Origin: Anseranas semipalmata
Taxonomy: Eukaryota > Chordata > Aves > Anseriformes > Anseranatidae
Assembly (NCBI GenBank): GCA_013399115.1
Contig: VXAA01005188.1
Location: 361,468-425,467 of the forward strand
Direction of reading: 5' to 3'
DNA: 64,000 bases
Shown: one piece after another, positions 38,468 through 50,269 of the stretch
How the letters are laid out: each line of letters starts with the position of its first letter
How positions within the stretch are numbered: the first letter of the stretch is position 1
Notes under the pieces: generated by a model
What the model was told of the DNA's origin: nothing
Seen by the model: the letters and a program-made list of their open reading frames with translations, nothing else
Databases searched by the model: none
Translations under genes and position numbers: made by a program

Positions 38468-40559
38468 TTGAGTCCTTTTTAAGAATAAATGAATACTCTT
38501 TAACAGAGTCTCCTCTTCTTCCCTCTGCTCACCTCAGACTCCGGTAACATTGAATTCTGGAAGCTTTCTGCAACCTTGAAGGGAACGAGTAACAACTTCC
38601 CAGCATTTTAGAGGCACCATTTCCAATTGCTCCATCTCCAAGTGATGCCAAAGTCCTAGCTGGTTGTTCAATTTGTCCTATAAAGAGAATTTTCCTATAT
38701 AGGGAAACCTTAATTATCCAAAGTTAGGTGTGGAGTTACTGCAAGTGACCTACTTAGAAGCTTGCTAACACCAGATTCCATTAGCTTGTCTAAAACCAAG
38801 ATTTTTCATCACTTTCTTAAGACAAAAAACTGAAGACTCATCTTCCCAAATGGTGGGAAGATACAGCAGACACGTGCTAGTGCCAGTGGTTGTGCACCAT
38901 TATCTGATACTCAATCTCATCTACAATGAGCCATTCCAAAGCAGGTTATCAGAGGTATTTGGAGTGAACTAGAAAGAACAAAAATAAATCAGAGTTACTG
39001 TAAGGTCATCCTAAGTTTTCAGTCAAGGCAGAGGTTAAAAAGGGCACTTAAATCTCTTTAGGCTTGAGTTCAAATATAAAAGCAATTCGGCAAATTAAGT
39101 GCAACATGCATCTCACCAAACTACAGAATGTTTGTTGTCAGGCTTCAATAATCAAACACGGGAAACTCAGGCCATTTTCACAGGATGTTTTAGTTACTCT
39201 ACAAATTTCTCTTTTAAGATCAGGTGGAAGCAAGTGTCCATCACCTGCTAAGGTAAAATACCTAATGACAACAAATGCAGATTTATTCACGTAGTCCCCT
39301 GCCATTGTTTAAAACCTGTAATTTGGGTGAGCATTCCTGCTACTTGTTTTCCAAAAAATGAACAAACAAAAGATCCCAGGGACAAGTGCAATGAGACCTC
39401 TAAATTCACACAAGGAACTCCTGGTTTCCAAGGGGTTCTACATCAGTACAGAAACTTGTTTTTAGCTTGCAAGATATAGAAACTAATATGTCATTTTATG
39501 AATATTGTTTGATTTTTTCATCAGTAAAGCAGAATTATCGTTTTTTATAATTACACTAACAGAGCAATAACGGGAATCTCTTTTACCCTTCAACATCACG
39601 AGCTAGTCAGAGAACTTTGTATTGCATAATACATGATGCCCTGCTTTACATGTGATATGCTTTACAAAAATCTTAGTCTAATTGTGAAAGACTACTGTTA
39701 CAAAACATTCTCATCACTGGCATGTTTAATTGAGCTCCTGAGAGGCAGTATCAGTAAGACTTAGGGATAAATAACCAGAGTCCCATTGGTCTCACCAAGA
39801 ATCCATTGATGTTTCATAAATCCTAGTCAGTACAAATCTAATTGAGTTACCATGCTGAATTAGCTTACATCTAAATGGCATTCATGTCTACAAATGGAAT
39901 AATTAGAGTCTAGAAAATGGGATATATCAAGTGCTATCCCAAGTGACAACAGCAAGACATTTGTATTCATTCAATCAACTGCTTTAAAAAAGCAGATGTA
40001 ATACTTGATTTGGGCTTGCTGACGAGACAGTGATATTGAGTCTAGCAACGATACTAGACAGAGAATGTTAACTATTTCTTCATATCTATCTATTTATATT
40101 TATTCTAAGAGACTCTTCACTTTGATTCTTTCAGATTTTGCTTTAGGATACAAAGTCATTACATGACTACATAATCCTCATTTTGTATCTAGGGTAATGA
40201 AATCAGCTATACTCATTAGCGCTCCTCCATTGCTAGAATTCTAAGGTGAATAGCAAATAAATCAGCAAATAGCAGGGGTTGCCATAGATCTTTCAAAGCT
40301 ACTATTATTTTTAGGCTTTTAGACAGAATAGAGCGAATAGGACTGCTCATTTTGTCATCTTGCTTAACCACTTTCTTCTGTGTACTAAACTAAACAAGGT
40401 ACCATTACACTCTTGCTGGAATCCAGTGTCACCCTGCCAGTGACATCCTGCACCATGGACTGACGGTTACCAGATGCCGCCACTCGGCTGGTTGGGGTTA
40501 GCTAAATACCAGCTGCTTTTTTCAGAACACATGTAAAACACTGCTATCTCAAACTGTAT

Positions 40560-40800
40560 ACAAACCCAATATTAAATTAGAACGAATCTTGGCAATGCTG
40601 GATAACAGATTCCTTTAATTCAGAAAGTAGTCTAATTTGCATGCATATTTTATTTATTACACCAATTAAGTTTTGCAAATAGTTTGCAATGAGGTCCCTA
40701 TGACCTAATAATTCACAATTACTCCTGGGATATCCTGCCCACTTTAGCACGTTTTGAATAATATTGCTATCTCCTTGAGAAAAATAATGCATTTTTACAT
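40560..40800. promoter_or_regulatory. Candidate conserved element with POU octamer
   Basis: ATTTGCATGCAT at 40635-40646 combines a POU octamer with a following half-site. Near it are CAATTAAG and repeated TTGCAAAT/TTTGCAAT words. The segment is complex, repeat-free and AT-rich, like vertebrate enhancer cores. Conservation is not tested. Confidence 0.35.
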
Positions 40801-41739
40801 GATGGATTTATTCAGTGTGCACACTTCTTTCTTAACCAATTTTACTCTGGGCAGGGTTACTGGAACTATTTCGTAGGCCCCCGTTGTATTGGTTAATGAA
40901 TGCTTTCCTCCAGCTTCCTGTCTTTTCAGATGCTTCTCTTCTAAGCTCTTGTGGAAATCCCACGCATACACAACCTAGACAAGCTCTCTGGGTGGTAACA
41001 AAATAAATGAATAACCACCATTTGAAACTGCCAGGATGATCCTGTGTTTCTGCCTTAACACTAAATAATGGAGCACAGTTGAAAATGGACACTGTGGAAC
41101 AAACTTACTGCAGTCGAACCTCCACAAGTCTGGTAAACTTGTTTCAGATTTATTCTACAGAATTTAACTTTCAAAAAAACTGCGTCGGAAGAAATGGAAT
41201 TTGAAAGTCATTGGGATATATTCAAATAATAACATGTATCAATATGTTTTGTAAGAACAAACTAACAGATAGTTTGCTCTGCTTTAGCCAGCTTTATAAG
41301 GAACTTGAAATTATATTAGTGTGAAAAAATGCTATATTGTGGTAGTGTTCAAACAAAACGGGCATTTCCTCATTCTTCCATGCTATAGTTTTCTCCCTTA
41401 AAGCATTCAGCTAATAATCTGCATTTTTTAAACTATGTCTTCCATTTCCACTACAAACAACCTAACAAAACTCCCTCTTTATAATAAAGAAAATTCCTAG
41501 TTTGCAAAGAGAGTTAGGGAAGACATTCACTAAAAATAATGAAATTTAAAAAAAATCAGACAGACATCATACATTGTGAACATGAATTTCACATACAGAC
41601 TTAAATATCTGCCTATGTTTTTGAAGAAGGTGATTCCTGCTGGGAATAGAAACCTGCTCAAGAAATGAGTACCCTGCAACAGAACTCAGTTTTCTCTTTA
41701 AACTAACTCACGTACTGGTGTGAAGCATCTCGGCATTGC
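40801..41739. other. Intergenic DNA, no gene seen
   Basis: AT-rich sequence between the POU-type element and the CpG-rich block. The open frame at 40832-41092 (minus) is not convincing. Confidence 0.5.
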
Positions 41740-42060
41740 CTCATCTTTTCACAGAAGGCGTACGTGGGCACACCCAGCTAAAAAGCCGAAGCTGATGCGC
41801 TGGAGCACAGTCCTCCTTGCACCCTTCCCGCGCCTCTGCTGCCCCACGCTGCCCGCAGCCAAGGGAGTGCTGCCGGCCCTGGCACCAGCGAGAAGGGCCG
41901 GCACCCGCCAGCTCCCCAGCCCCGCTGCGCACCGCGCCCAGGGTCATTCCCGGGGCCCTTTGCTCCGGGAGCTGCTTGGGGTATTCCCTGCCTCCTTGGC
42001 CTCGACGCGCTGCGCTGCTTCCCCCTCTACCAAGTACGACACTGAGTAAGCTCCCTCCTT
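41740..42060. promoter_or_regulatory. CpG-rich block, small CpG-island-like
   Basis: GC content and CpG frequency rise sharply against AT-rich flanks (for example CCGCGCC, GCCGGC, CACCGCGCCC, CTCGACGCG). The plus strand ends with CTGA|GTAAGC near 42045, a usable splice donor, so the block could contain a first exon. Open frames exist on both strands (plus 41720-42049 and 41817-42092, minus 41741-41947) but are Pro/Ala/Arg-rich, as expected for any GC-rich DNA. It lies about 1 kb from the ZNF143-type motif at 43081, and together they may mark a promoter region. Confidence 0.3.
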
Positions 42061-43059
42061 TCTCAGTGCTAGCTGCTGCTAAATATTCCTGAACATCTGA
42101 AGTTGCTCTGGATAAAATACACCTACCAATGGAAAAAATAAAATAAAATAGGCAGTTCCCAAATCGGCAAGTACAGCAGAAAATAGCATGCTTTAAAATA
42201 ATTAAATATATTTATATGTGTAGCTGTTTCCTTACCACCAACAAACTGTTTCAGAAAGGAATCCTGCAAGAGGCCTACCTCACGCCCTTGGTTAGTGTTA
42301 AATATGCTTTGCTGATAGCAAAATGAAATAACCAGGTTCTGCATTTTGGTGTACTGAAATTTAGTTTTAAGCAGATGGGAGCCATGCTCATGTGTTTGAG
42401 AAAGTAACTCAAAACAGAGCAAAAACGTGCAGAATAAAGGCCAGTTATGTAATGTAAATCTCAAGTGGCTGTTCCTCGGAGCAATGAGGACCGAAACAGA
42501 ACCTCTCATTGAGTGAGGTCTGTAACGAACAATCTTACAAAAAGAGCTTAAAACAAAGTGACTTTACAGTATTCATAAATATGAAATAGTCACAAACTAC
42601 ATCATATTCCAGCTGAGATTCTTCTGTTTTATTTCTGTGCAATTTCAGTAAGTCCCTTGCAAGCAGGTGTGCTTTAAGAAGTCGGTAATATGGGTCATTT
42701 TTAGTAGACATTTATATTCCATTGTTAATTGCTGATGTAAGGAGGAATGAAATAGCCCAGGACCCATGCTACAGGGAATAGCGTGCACTGACGAACAAAT
42801 GGAGCAAATAATATAGCAGATCTGCTTCCTTTTCCAAAATCCGCCTATGGCACCGCCTTTCCGAGCATGAGCATGAACCAACAAATAAGAATCAGTACAA
42901 AACCTGTTGTGCTATGCTAACAGCCAAGCGGTGCGCAGGCAAATAACCAAAGCTCCCTTTTTCTGCGCGCCGTGCTGACAATCAGAGGTGGCAAACAGAT
43001 TAAGACATCAATGCAGAAAATGCTGTAGTAACCAAATGAAATTGAAATGCTTCAGTTAT
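42061..43059. other. Intergenic DNA, no gene seen
   Basis: AT-rich sequence between the CpG-rich block and the ZNF143-type motif. The minus-strand frame 42123-42509 (128 codons) lacks recognisable content. A short CpG cluster, TGCGCGCCGTGC, lies near 42963-42975. Confidence 0.5.
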
Positions 43060-43160
43060 GATGGAGATGGGTTTAGTTGGACTACATTTCCCATCATGCA
43101 GCGTGCAGGAACCCGATTGACAGTTTTCGTAACTACATTTTGCTGACAAGATGGAATCGT
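43060..43160. promoter_or_regulatory. Promoter-like element with ZNF143/THAP11-type motif
   Basis: ACTACATTTCCCATCATGCA at 43081-43100, followed by GCG, closely matches the bipartite ZNF143 (Staf) site with its ACTACA submotif, which in vertebrates sits almost exclusively near transcription start sites. ACTACATTT recurs at 43132-43140, next to CAAGATGGA (43148-43156), which resembles a YY1 site. No TATA box is evident, in keeping with this promoter class. What it would transcribe is unknown; the nearest downstream DNA is enhancer-like and non-coding, so a long non-coding RNA or a distant first exon is possible. Confidence 0.45.
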
Positions 43161-43199
43161 GACTCAGGATACAAGAAAAAAAATCCTGTGTGAAATTGC

Positions 43200-43650
43200 T
43201 TGGTGTTATTTAAAAGGACACAGACTAAATGGTTGTTTATCAGTGTACAAAACACTGAGTGCAATTTTCCCACAGGAGCAGCAGCCTGAATAGTATTAAC
43301 AGTGCTTTAAACTGTAATGAATTCCCAGTCTAATTCACTATGAGGTTTCAATTTATACCACATTTAGAGTACTCCAGGTTCAAGTAATCACTGCAGTAAT
43401 TAGCTTACTTCCAGTCCTCCAAAATAAACCCACTAATTTTTGCAATCAGCCTTCATTTGGTTAATCACCAGTTTAATTGATTTAATTAGTTTGATCTGCA
43501 AAATTAGTCAAGTGTAAATACTGTTTTGTAAACACAGTTTAGCTCCAAGCTGTAATACAGGGAATTCTAATTCAAAGCTAGAGTTAATAATAAAACCAAC
43601 ACACACGATTTTGTTGCAGTATCCAGCAGTTCTACGTCTGCAAGACACAA
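43200..43650. promoter_or_regulatory. Candidate enhancer rich in homeodomain sites
   Basis: TAATTA at 43397-43402 and 43483-43488, TTAATTGA at 43473-43480, and further GTTAATCA and AAATTAGT words are packed into 450 bases without any simple repeat. The texture is that of deeply conserved developmental enhancers. It starts within 100 bases of the ZNF143-type promoter motif. Confidence 0.4.
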
Positions 43651-44994
43651 ATTTACACTTTTATAGATAATGCTATTTTATATTAGTGACAAAGCTAAGG
43701 ATATCACCTCTCAGTTTTACTCTTGACTAATGACTTCTCTGCTGTGAAAACTGGCACTGGAACAGAGGTTTTGCTTCCTCTAGGTTAAGAGCAAATATCT
43801 TTCTACACTATTTAGCTTTTGTTTCAAATGATATTAACAGGTATTTATTAATGAGTTAGTCCATAGGAAATACATAGGGAGAACTCTGGTTACTCCTAAA
43901 CAAACATTGCTTTACCAGGCACAGGAACAAAAGCAAGCCAAGCTACAAATCTTGGCAGTACCATGCAAGGCAGAGGGGATCTGTAAACAGAAATAATGCT
44001 GTGAAATTACAAGGTGGACAAAATTTGGAATAGCACTAGAATCAAAGATGTGATATTCTAGCACAGTTTTTTTCCCATCTCCACCAGTTACTGATACTAA
44101 TCGGTGCAAAAGTACAAGTGATACTCTGGAAAATGCTGGGTATCTCATGACAAATACCCCAATTCACCACGTGAATTAAGCTCATTGAAGTTATCCCAGC
44201 AGATGCGGAGCACGCATTCAGAACAAGGCAAACACCCTCCTGGCAGGCAGGCTTGCAGATACCTACGGTACGAGCAAAACTGGCAAACTGAAACCAACCT
44301 TCCAGTGATTAGCATTTACAGAAGGGAAATGACTGGGATTTACCATATAAACAAGACAGTAAGAGCTTAGATAATAATAAATAAGTGTACAAAACTGTAG
44401 GGAAAATATCTTTCCAGGGAGTGTAATTCAGTAAAAGCCCAGGTCTAGGCTGTATAAAAGGGATCTGGTCTTAGCTCTGCTGGCCTGCCTTTCAATTGTG
44501 ATCAAGCCATTTAGATCTTCTGAATCCCAGCTCAAGCTGTAAATGCAAATAGTGTTTGCTCCTATCTCATACATAGATTGCAGCAAACCATTACAAAGAA
44601 GGGGGGAAAAAACCCACCACCTTTCTATTGAAAAATAAGATTCTATTGATGAAACATCAGCAAGTTCTCAGATTATTTTTTCCCCACAAAAATAATGTTT
44701 TATATTAGTGACAATGTAATGTGTTCTATTTTAGTTTCGTTAAAGAATTTTCCTTTTTAAATAGTTTTGCCCCATCTCCCACCTCTTTCTCTTGCCCCGA
44801 ATACAGAAGTATGAATACAACTCCTTTTCCTCCCCTTTTCTCCATCCCCCTTTTCCAGCTGCAACCTTGCAAAGCCAGTTCAAATTGAAGTTATTTAACT
44901 ACCATACTCAAACACCCCAAAATTTCCTTCATTGTCTGAAAAATCATTTCCTCATAGCAGGACATTTTCCTTACTGCAGAGGTATTAAAATTTC

Positions 44995-45032
44995 AGAGAA
45001 GAAAGAGGAAAAAGAGGGAAGAAGGAAAAAAA
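44995..45032 (+). repeat. 38-bp pure purine tract
   Basis: An uninterrupted A/G run of mixed GA units, a potential triplex-forming sequence. Confidence 0.9.
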
Positions 45033-45226
45033 TGATAAATTCAACTATCATTTGTTCAGTTCTATTTATTGTAAGAAATGGAGAAGATGGGATAGAAAAG
45101 ATATTTGACAAACAGTATTTCAACAAGTGAAATCAAGTTTCAGTTCATCGTGGTTTGATTTTCTCTTTCACAAAATATTTCCAATTTCCTATCCAATATT
45201 TGTTTGAAGTATTTTACAGGGAAGGG

Positions 45227-45244
45227 TTTTTTTTTTTTTTTTTT
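45227..45244 (-). repeat. T18 homopolymer with G/T-rich extension
   Basis: Eighteen thymines are followed by GGTTGGTTGGTG-type units to about 45277. This is low-complexity sequence. Confidence 0.9.
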
Positions 45245-46270
45245 GGTTGGTTGGTGTTTGTTTTTGTTGGTGGTGGAAAATAAAACCTCCAGCCACCGAG
45301 CCCTTGAAGAACAGCGCCCTGTGGAATAGATTACAATATTTTGGCACATCAGTTTTGTTTGGTGTTTCCACTAGTGCTCTTTTAACAACGAAACAAACTG
45401 CACATTGGGTACTCATTACACTGCACTGGAGAGAGTAGGATATCTTGTAAATATGCATTAAACTGGGGCTAGATTTTCCTTCGCTCCGTGCTGTGTCTGA
45501 GCCGAGGCACAAGCACGCGTACTTGAGAGCAATAGGTGGGGTACACTGCTGGCACGCTGCCACTGTCAGTGAAATATGTCTGTTCTACAGATGTTTCTTA
45601 TACTGTTGGGAACAAATTGCTCATTCATATACACAAAGACACACACAGATAGACATAAGGTACCATGAAGTAAAAATTTATGTTTATAATAGCTAGGTGA
45701 AAATGGGCTTAAATAAATACAGTTTGGAGAGTACCAAGCATGTGCATCTTAATACAACGGAAGCCTCCGTTTTTTTCTTAAACACAAGTCAGAGACTAGA
45801 AAAGCATGTCACATCTTGTATGCGGGCTTAGAAATGCAGAAGGTAAGTTAAACCAAATGCTAAGCATAATTTAAACTCATGAGCTTTGTCAGTATATGTA
45901 AGCAACATATTAACCACTTTCACAAATAAACTGCAATTTGTACATATGTGTTGTATGGCTTTGAAACAGACCTGTCATAAAAATACGAACACTGAGAAAA
46001 TTCCAGTATTCCTGAAGCCATTTCATGTAAAAGTTACAGCACGTTTCTGAGAAGTGAAAGGTGCCCCAGATTGCTCAGATACAGAAAGATCTATGTGCTG
46101 AATGAGCTGGACAAAATCTCCAGCTTGCACAGGTGACTCGACACCAAAGATCCCTGCAGGCAGGCCAGCTGATTAGCAAGGACCTTTAAGACTTCTTTTA
46201 AAAGGGTTTTTAGTTTTTACACTCATATAATAGAAATACTTTTGAAAGTTTAGAGACTGGCAATCTCCAT

Positions 46271-46487
46271 TTAATTTCGGAGATCCAGCTCCACAATCAC
46301 CAGGGATTGATCTCCGCACTTGCATGTCATGAGCGTCTCCATCACCACGTTTCTGTCAAAGGCAGCAGAACCTATGAGAAGATGTTTGTACCAGGGACAC
46401 GCTCTTAATTTTATGCTATTTATGGGAAGATCACACATAAACCTCGAGTGGTGTGGATGCAGGATATCTGATCCAGAGTAAGTGTTG
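46271..46487 (-). CDS. Candidate last coding exon (unidentified protein)
   Basis: On the minus strand a branch-point-like CTGAC lies about 18 bases before an acceptor TACTAG, followed by one phase base, 71 codons and a TAA stop. The composition is protein-like and not simple: residues include RACPWYKHLLIG, SAAFDRNVVMETL and TCKCGDQSLVIVELD. Third positions over the final 25 codons are strongly G/C-ending although the flanks are AT-rich, and about six CpGs survive in 217 bases. The closing hydrophobic strand resembles the end of a WD40-type or other beta-rich domain, but I cannot name the family. Against it, open stretches this long arise by chance, the pyrimidine tract is weak, and no nearby polyadenylation signal is clear. 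A gene on this strand would have earlier exons at higher coordinates. Confidence 0.25.
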
Positions 46488-48479
46488 CTAGTACAAAGTG
46501 TATCGTCAGCATTTTTAAGAAATTCAAAGCAGGAGAATGAGTTTATGTTGGATTAGCAATAGGTATTATGTAGAAGCAAAGTTTTTGCTTGCAATTAGAA
46601 GCCCTAAAAGAGAATTTACTGTATCATTCATCTGTGGCCCAAAAAAACTATATACACCAGCCACATTTTAGCTAACTTGCAATTTATGTATCTAATGGCA
46701 AGCCCCGTTAGCTTTGCTCTCATGGGAACAAAAAAAAAAAAAAACAAGGGACTGAAATATGTCCAGTATTCTTATTCATGTGTATTATTCCAGTTCATTT
46801 TTTTGTTAGAGACTGATGGATAATTCATTTCCATATTTGCAAGATCTCTTAGGCGGTCAAGAATAACTCTGAAACAACAACAAATGGATAATGATCATAC
46901 TTGCCATATTTGATTTAATGCATTTGGCTAGGGTTAACCTATTTGTATTCGTTTCCTTTGACCATATACTAGAAAGTTTCACCAAAATGAAGAAGATTTG
47001 TACATATTCCTGCAAAGCGTACTACAAATTGTTACACAGCTTTTAGACCAGATCATTTCCTGTTCTGAAGGGGCAAACATGACTCAAGAGAAGCTTCAAA
47101 GCTTACCTGACTTGTAACAGACAATCACACGAGCTTACATGACACATCTCTAATCATGAATACTCCGAGAACTGTTTGAGATTTGCCCACAAACATAACG
47201 CTATTTTAAGAGGGTGCACTTGCATTTGAACAGGAAAAGCAGCACTAAACTTAGTAAAGTAAGTAACTATTGTTAAAGTCACAGCAAAGATTTTTTTTCT
47301 GCTTAGATACTGGTTGCTTCCCACCCCCCCTTCTCCATGTAGTGCATGGCTTGTGATCAGAGGGAACAAGAACAACTTACAGCAAATATACAGCATTATG
47401 GGCCACGCATATAAAGGAATAAAAGCATAAAGTCAGTTACCTCATATACATTCTGGCAGTGCCACCATGCAAGTGCTCAACAACCACTAAAAACACAGTA
47501 GTGCTGCCACAGGCATAGGCTTACTCTCAGACATGCACGCTAGTCTCCATCGCATTAAGTCCAAGTAAAGTTACTCACCCTCTGCCTCTGACCAAGGGCT
47601 CACGAAGCTCTCACATCGGAAGCCTCCCCTTGGAAATCAGGACTGTATAACTATGCACATCTCCTTGCAGAGGCTGGCTTCCCTCACAAGCCTAGTTTAT
47701 TCTATTCCTAAACCACCCACTTTCTGTTGGTCAAATGGAGGCTTTCTCCAGGGAAGCGAGCAAGCCCCTGTTGCACAGTGACTTCAGAGTGCACAGAGCC
47801 ACAGCTGCCATGCAAACCTAGGTAGTCTCCCATCAGCTGTAGCCTACAAAGGTGATTACATGTTAAGACAATCTCCTTTTTTTCCTCCTTCTCACCACCA
47901 CTGAACAGAAGACCACTCTAAGTCCCTACACTGCTGGATGGCTCCAGGGTCCAGAAAAATTAAGAAATTAAAAAAAATAATTAAAAATGGACGTGAAGAA
48001 GAATAGTGAAGAGAGAATAACTTATAAATAAGTCTGCTAAGCCCCAGAATTTTTTGGCATGACTGCTAATTAAGACCACCTCACTCCTCTGAGTGCCTTG
48101 GAGATCGCACCTGCACAGCACCTTTCACAGATGCCGACGGTTATTTGCAAATGCAGCAGCAGCCCTCTGCACCGCACCCCCTCGAGTACCCGGAGCATCA
48201 GGTGCCACTCGTTACTTTTGAAACAGAGGACACAGCAGAAACCAACACAGAACTTTTCGTTGGCATTTAAACAGATTTTTAACAAACAAAAAAAATTAAG
48301 ATCCATAGCATTCCTATATTCATACCTTATTGTCTTGATTTATTCCTTATATGTCCTCTTTCGCTGATCCATTTCTGTGGCTATAAGACTGTCAATTCGG
48401 TGTACAGCACACAGCTATATTGGGTAACACGACAGCCAAAATTAACAAAGAAACACTTCTGAGGATCATACGAGACTTT
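46488..48479. other. Non-coding DNA, no gene supported
   Basis: An A15 run lies at 46730-46744. Around 47570 a minus-strand GGGTGAGTAAC donor follows a short open frame, but no convincing exon could be assembled. Frames on both strands at 48070-48367 overlap and contradict each other. Confidence 0.45.
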
Positions 48480-48860
48480 GTATTACAGACTGCAGCAAAA
48501 ACACAGGTTTTAATGAAGAATTTATTCCTGTATCTCTCCCCTCAGGATTTTTTTAATAACTAGGTAATATCGTATAATTGTCATAATCTTCAACTGGAGA
48601 TCATTACGTTGAGACCAATAAACGACAAGGAGCAAATGCTGATATTTTAAGATTGTTAATGGAATCGAGGCCTGCGAATTGCTGAAGTCAGACAGACACT
48701 TGTAGGAATAATGTAATCCCAATTAACAGCAACAGGTTTATATAACTGTATCGGAATATAGCAAATGTCACCCCTGAAGGAAAACATTGACATAATAAAT
48801 TTGTAAAACACAGTAAGAATAAATTAAGGCATAAAAGCTACTTGCAGGTTAGTGCTTTGC
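48480..48860. promoter_or_regulatory. Candidate conserved non-coding element
   Basis: Complex AT-rich sequence without repeats includes ATCATTACG, CCAATAAACGACAAGG, TTGTTAATGGA and CCCAATTAACAG words. It lacks a supported open frame and has the look of a vertebrate enhancer. Conservation is untested. Confidence 0.3.
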
Positions 48861-49276
48861 CTATTCCTCCACGTTCAGTCTGCATCACATCCAATGCAAG
48901 TCAACTGAGCAGAGGTGTAGTTAATGAAACCTATTCGTGCAGTTCTGTGTTTTCATATGATGGTTATTTATTTGGCTAAATTCCACTAAGATTAAGAAAT
49001 TATGCTTTCAAAACCCCCCAGACTTTATTTCCCCTTTGCGATTTCCCTTACCCCCCCTTCCAAGAATACTAAAATCTGACCATTTCCTGCAACTGACTGA
49101 TCAAAAGGAAGCTAAAATACAGCACAACCCTGGGTTTGGAACTGTTCAGAATCAAGGGATTAATCCACAAGGAAACCTGTAACAAACTCCATTATAGTTT
49201 ATACAGTGGGACTCAGTAGCACGTTTAAAACAACACTGTGGATATTAAGCAATTACATACATTTGCAATTACAGCT
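48861..49276. other. Non-coding DNA, nothing notable
   Basis: AT-rich sequence with a few C runs (near 49014 and 49051). The C-run loops are too long for a canonical quadruplex. Confidence 0.5.
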
Positions 49277-49479
49277 TCACTCTGCTCTCACTGCACTGAG
49301 GTGACACCTGCACTGGGGGTCACAGCATCGTGACAGCCTGTTTGTCACATTTTCTTTAAACTGCTCTACGGAACTTAGTAACCCGAGTCCTACTTTTGAA
49401 AGTGACTTAAGGGTCTCAGATCCTTTGAATGAGGCTGCAGATGCTGACCTGGCGGACATGCAGACAGAACAGTTCATCA
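49277..49479 (-). CDS. Candidate coding exon (unidentified protein)
   Basis: On the minus strand a good acceptor, GCTTATTTGCAG, is followed immediately by an open frame of 66 codons to TGA at 49277. The first in-frame ATG is at 49477. The translated sequence is varied, with an amphipathic-looking stretch SLSKVGLGLLSSVEQFKENV and a Cys-rich end (SRCCDPQCRC). If spliced, the plausible donor is CAG|GTGTCA near 49302, a weak match. It could belong to the same minus-strand gene as 46271-46487, about 2.8 kb further along. I recognise no family. Chance origin is about as likely. Confidence 0.18.
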
Positions 49480-50269
49480 CTGCAAATAAGCACGAGTGTG
49501 GAATTCAAGGAAAGCAACCGAGACACTAACTCCTAGTGAAATCAAAGGCACCGGGCTCCCAGGTGCATTAAGAAACCTTTCTTGAAGCATGGGAACATTT
49601 TAAAGCATAGCTACACCTCTAAGAATCTGGACTGAAAACCCAGTATACAGACCTGGAAACCATTTGTTGTTTTCAGAAGGGACGACCTGATCTTCCAGGG
49701 AACATAACCTGTGTGTACACACACACGTGTACACAGCACGCTGGTTGCACACGAAAGGAGCTGTAAGACCACTCACGGGTCTTGGCCCTCCCCAGCAACC
49801 CTTCATCGCCTTTCCAGAGTCCCAGGACCCCTGGGCAGACGCTGTCGCTCCCTCCCTCCAACAGCTGCAGCCATAGACTGCCCGTGAGCCCTGCTGCGGA
49901 GCGCATGGCCAGCCCAGGTGTGAGAAATACCATTAAAGTGATCACACATCACTGATGCCCCATTTGCACACACAGCAGCAAAACCTCCATCATCCCTTGG
50001 CCGGGTGACTATTAGGGTTTTGCTGCTGCTTAACCCGCAGGAGCCTTCCTGGCCACACAAGTCTTCACAGCCTCTGGAAATAGTTTGCTCATGACGGGCT
50101 CTAGCTCCTTAATCTCCCTAGTGAAGCAGCTACGTCAAATAAACATGTTTTACAAAAACTGGTGTTCATTTAATGCTGAGGTACCACAACTACTCCAAAT
50201 GCTAAACTCCAGTCAACCTTTATAATGCCTTTTCTTCCTTTCTTCTCTTTTTTTTTTTTTTTCCCTAGC
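49480..50269. other. Moderately GC-rich non-coding DNA
   Basis: The 49780-50080 part is GC-richer and open in several minus-strand frames at once (49600-49806, 49673-49945, 49803-50060), which argues for base composition and not for a gene. A T15 run lies at 50248-50262. Confidence 0.45.
49712..49735. repeat. Perfect 9-bp inverted repeat
   Basis: TGTGTACAC at 49712-49720 pairs exactly with GTGTACACA at 49727-49735 around ACACAC. Each half contains the palindrome GTGTACAC. It is probably a by-product of a CA/TG-rich microsatellite. Confidence 0.9.

Larger units (their letters stand above)
36126..40559. other. Intergenic DNA, no gene seen
   Basis: No convincing open frame was found. Positions 37000-37150 (with an ATTGCAATTATTCAAACTAA-type sequence) are complex and AT-rich and may be regulatory. 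A long T run and a small tandem duplication are annotated separately. Confidence 0.5.
43651..46270. other. Intergenic DNA, or 3' UTR of a minus-strand candidate
   Basis: No convincing gene was found. If 46271-46487 is a real last exon, the DNA immediately left of it would be its 3' UTR. No close TTTATT (minus-strand AATAAA) sits within the first few hundred bases. Two low-complexity tracts are annotated separately. Confidence 0.45.

Noticed and set aside
47571..47640. Minus-strand GGGTGAGTAAC donor after a short open stretch
   Set aside because: Only about 20 codons could be assembled, with a doubtful acceptor. This is too little for an exon call.
49014..49058. Cluster of C runs suggesting a minus-strand G-quadruplex
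   Set aside because: At least two loops exceed 7 bases, so it fails the canonical rule.
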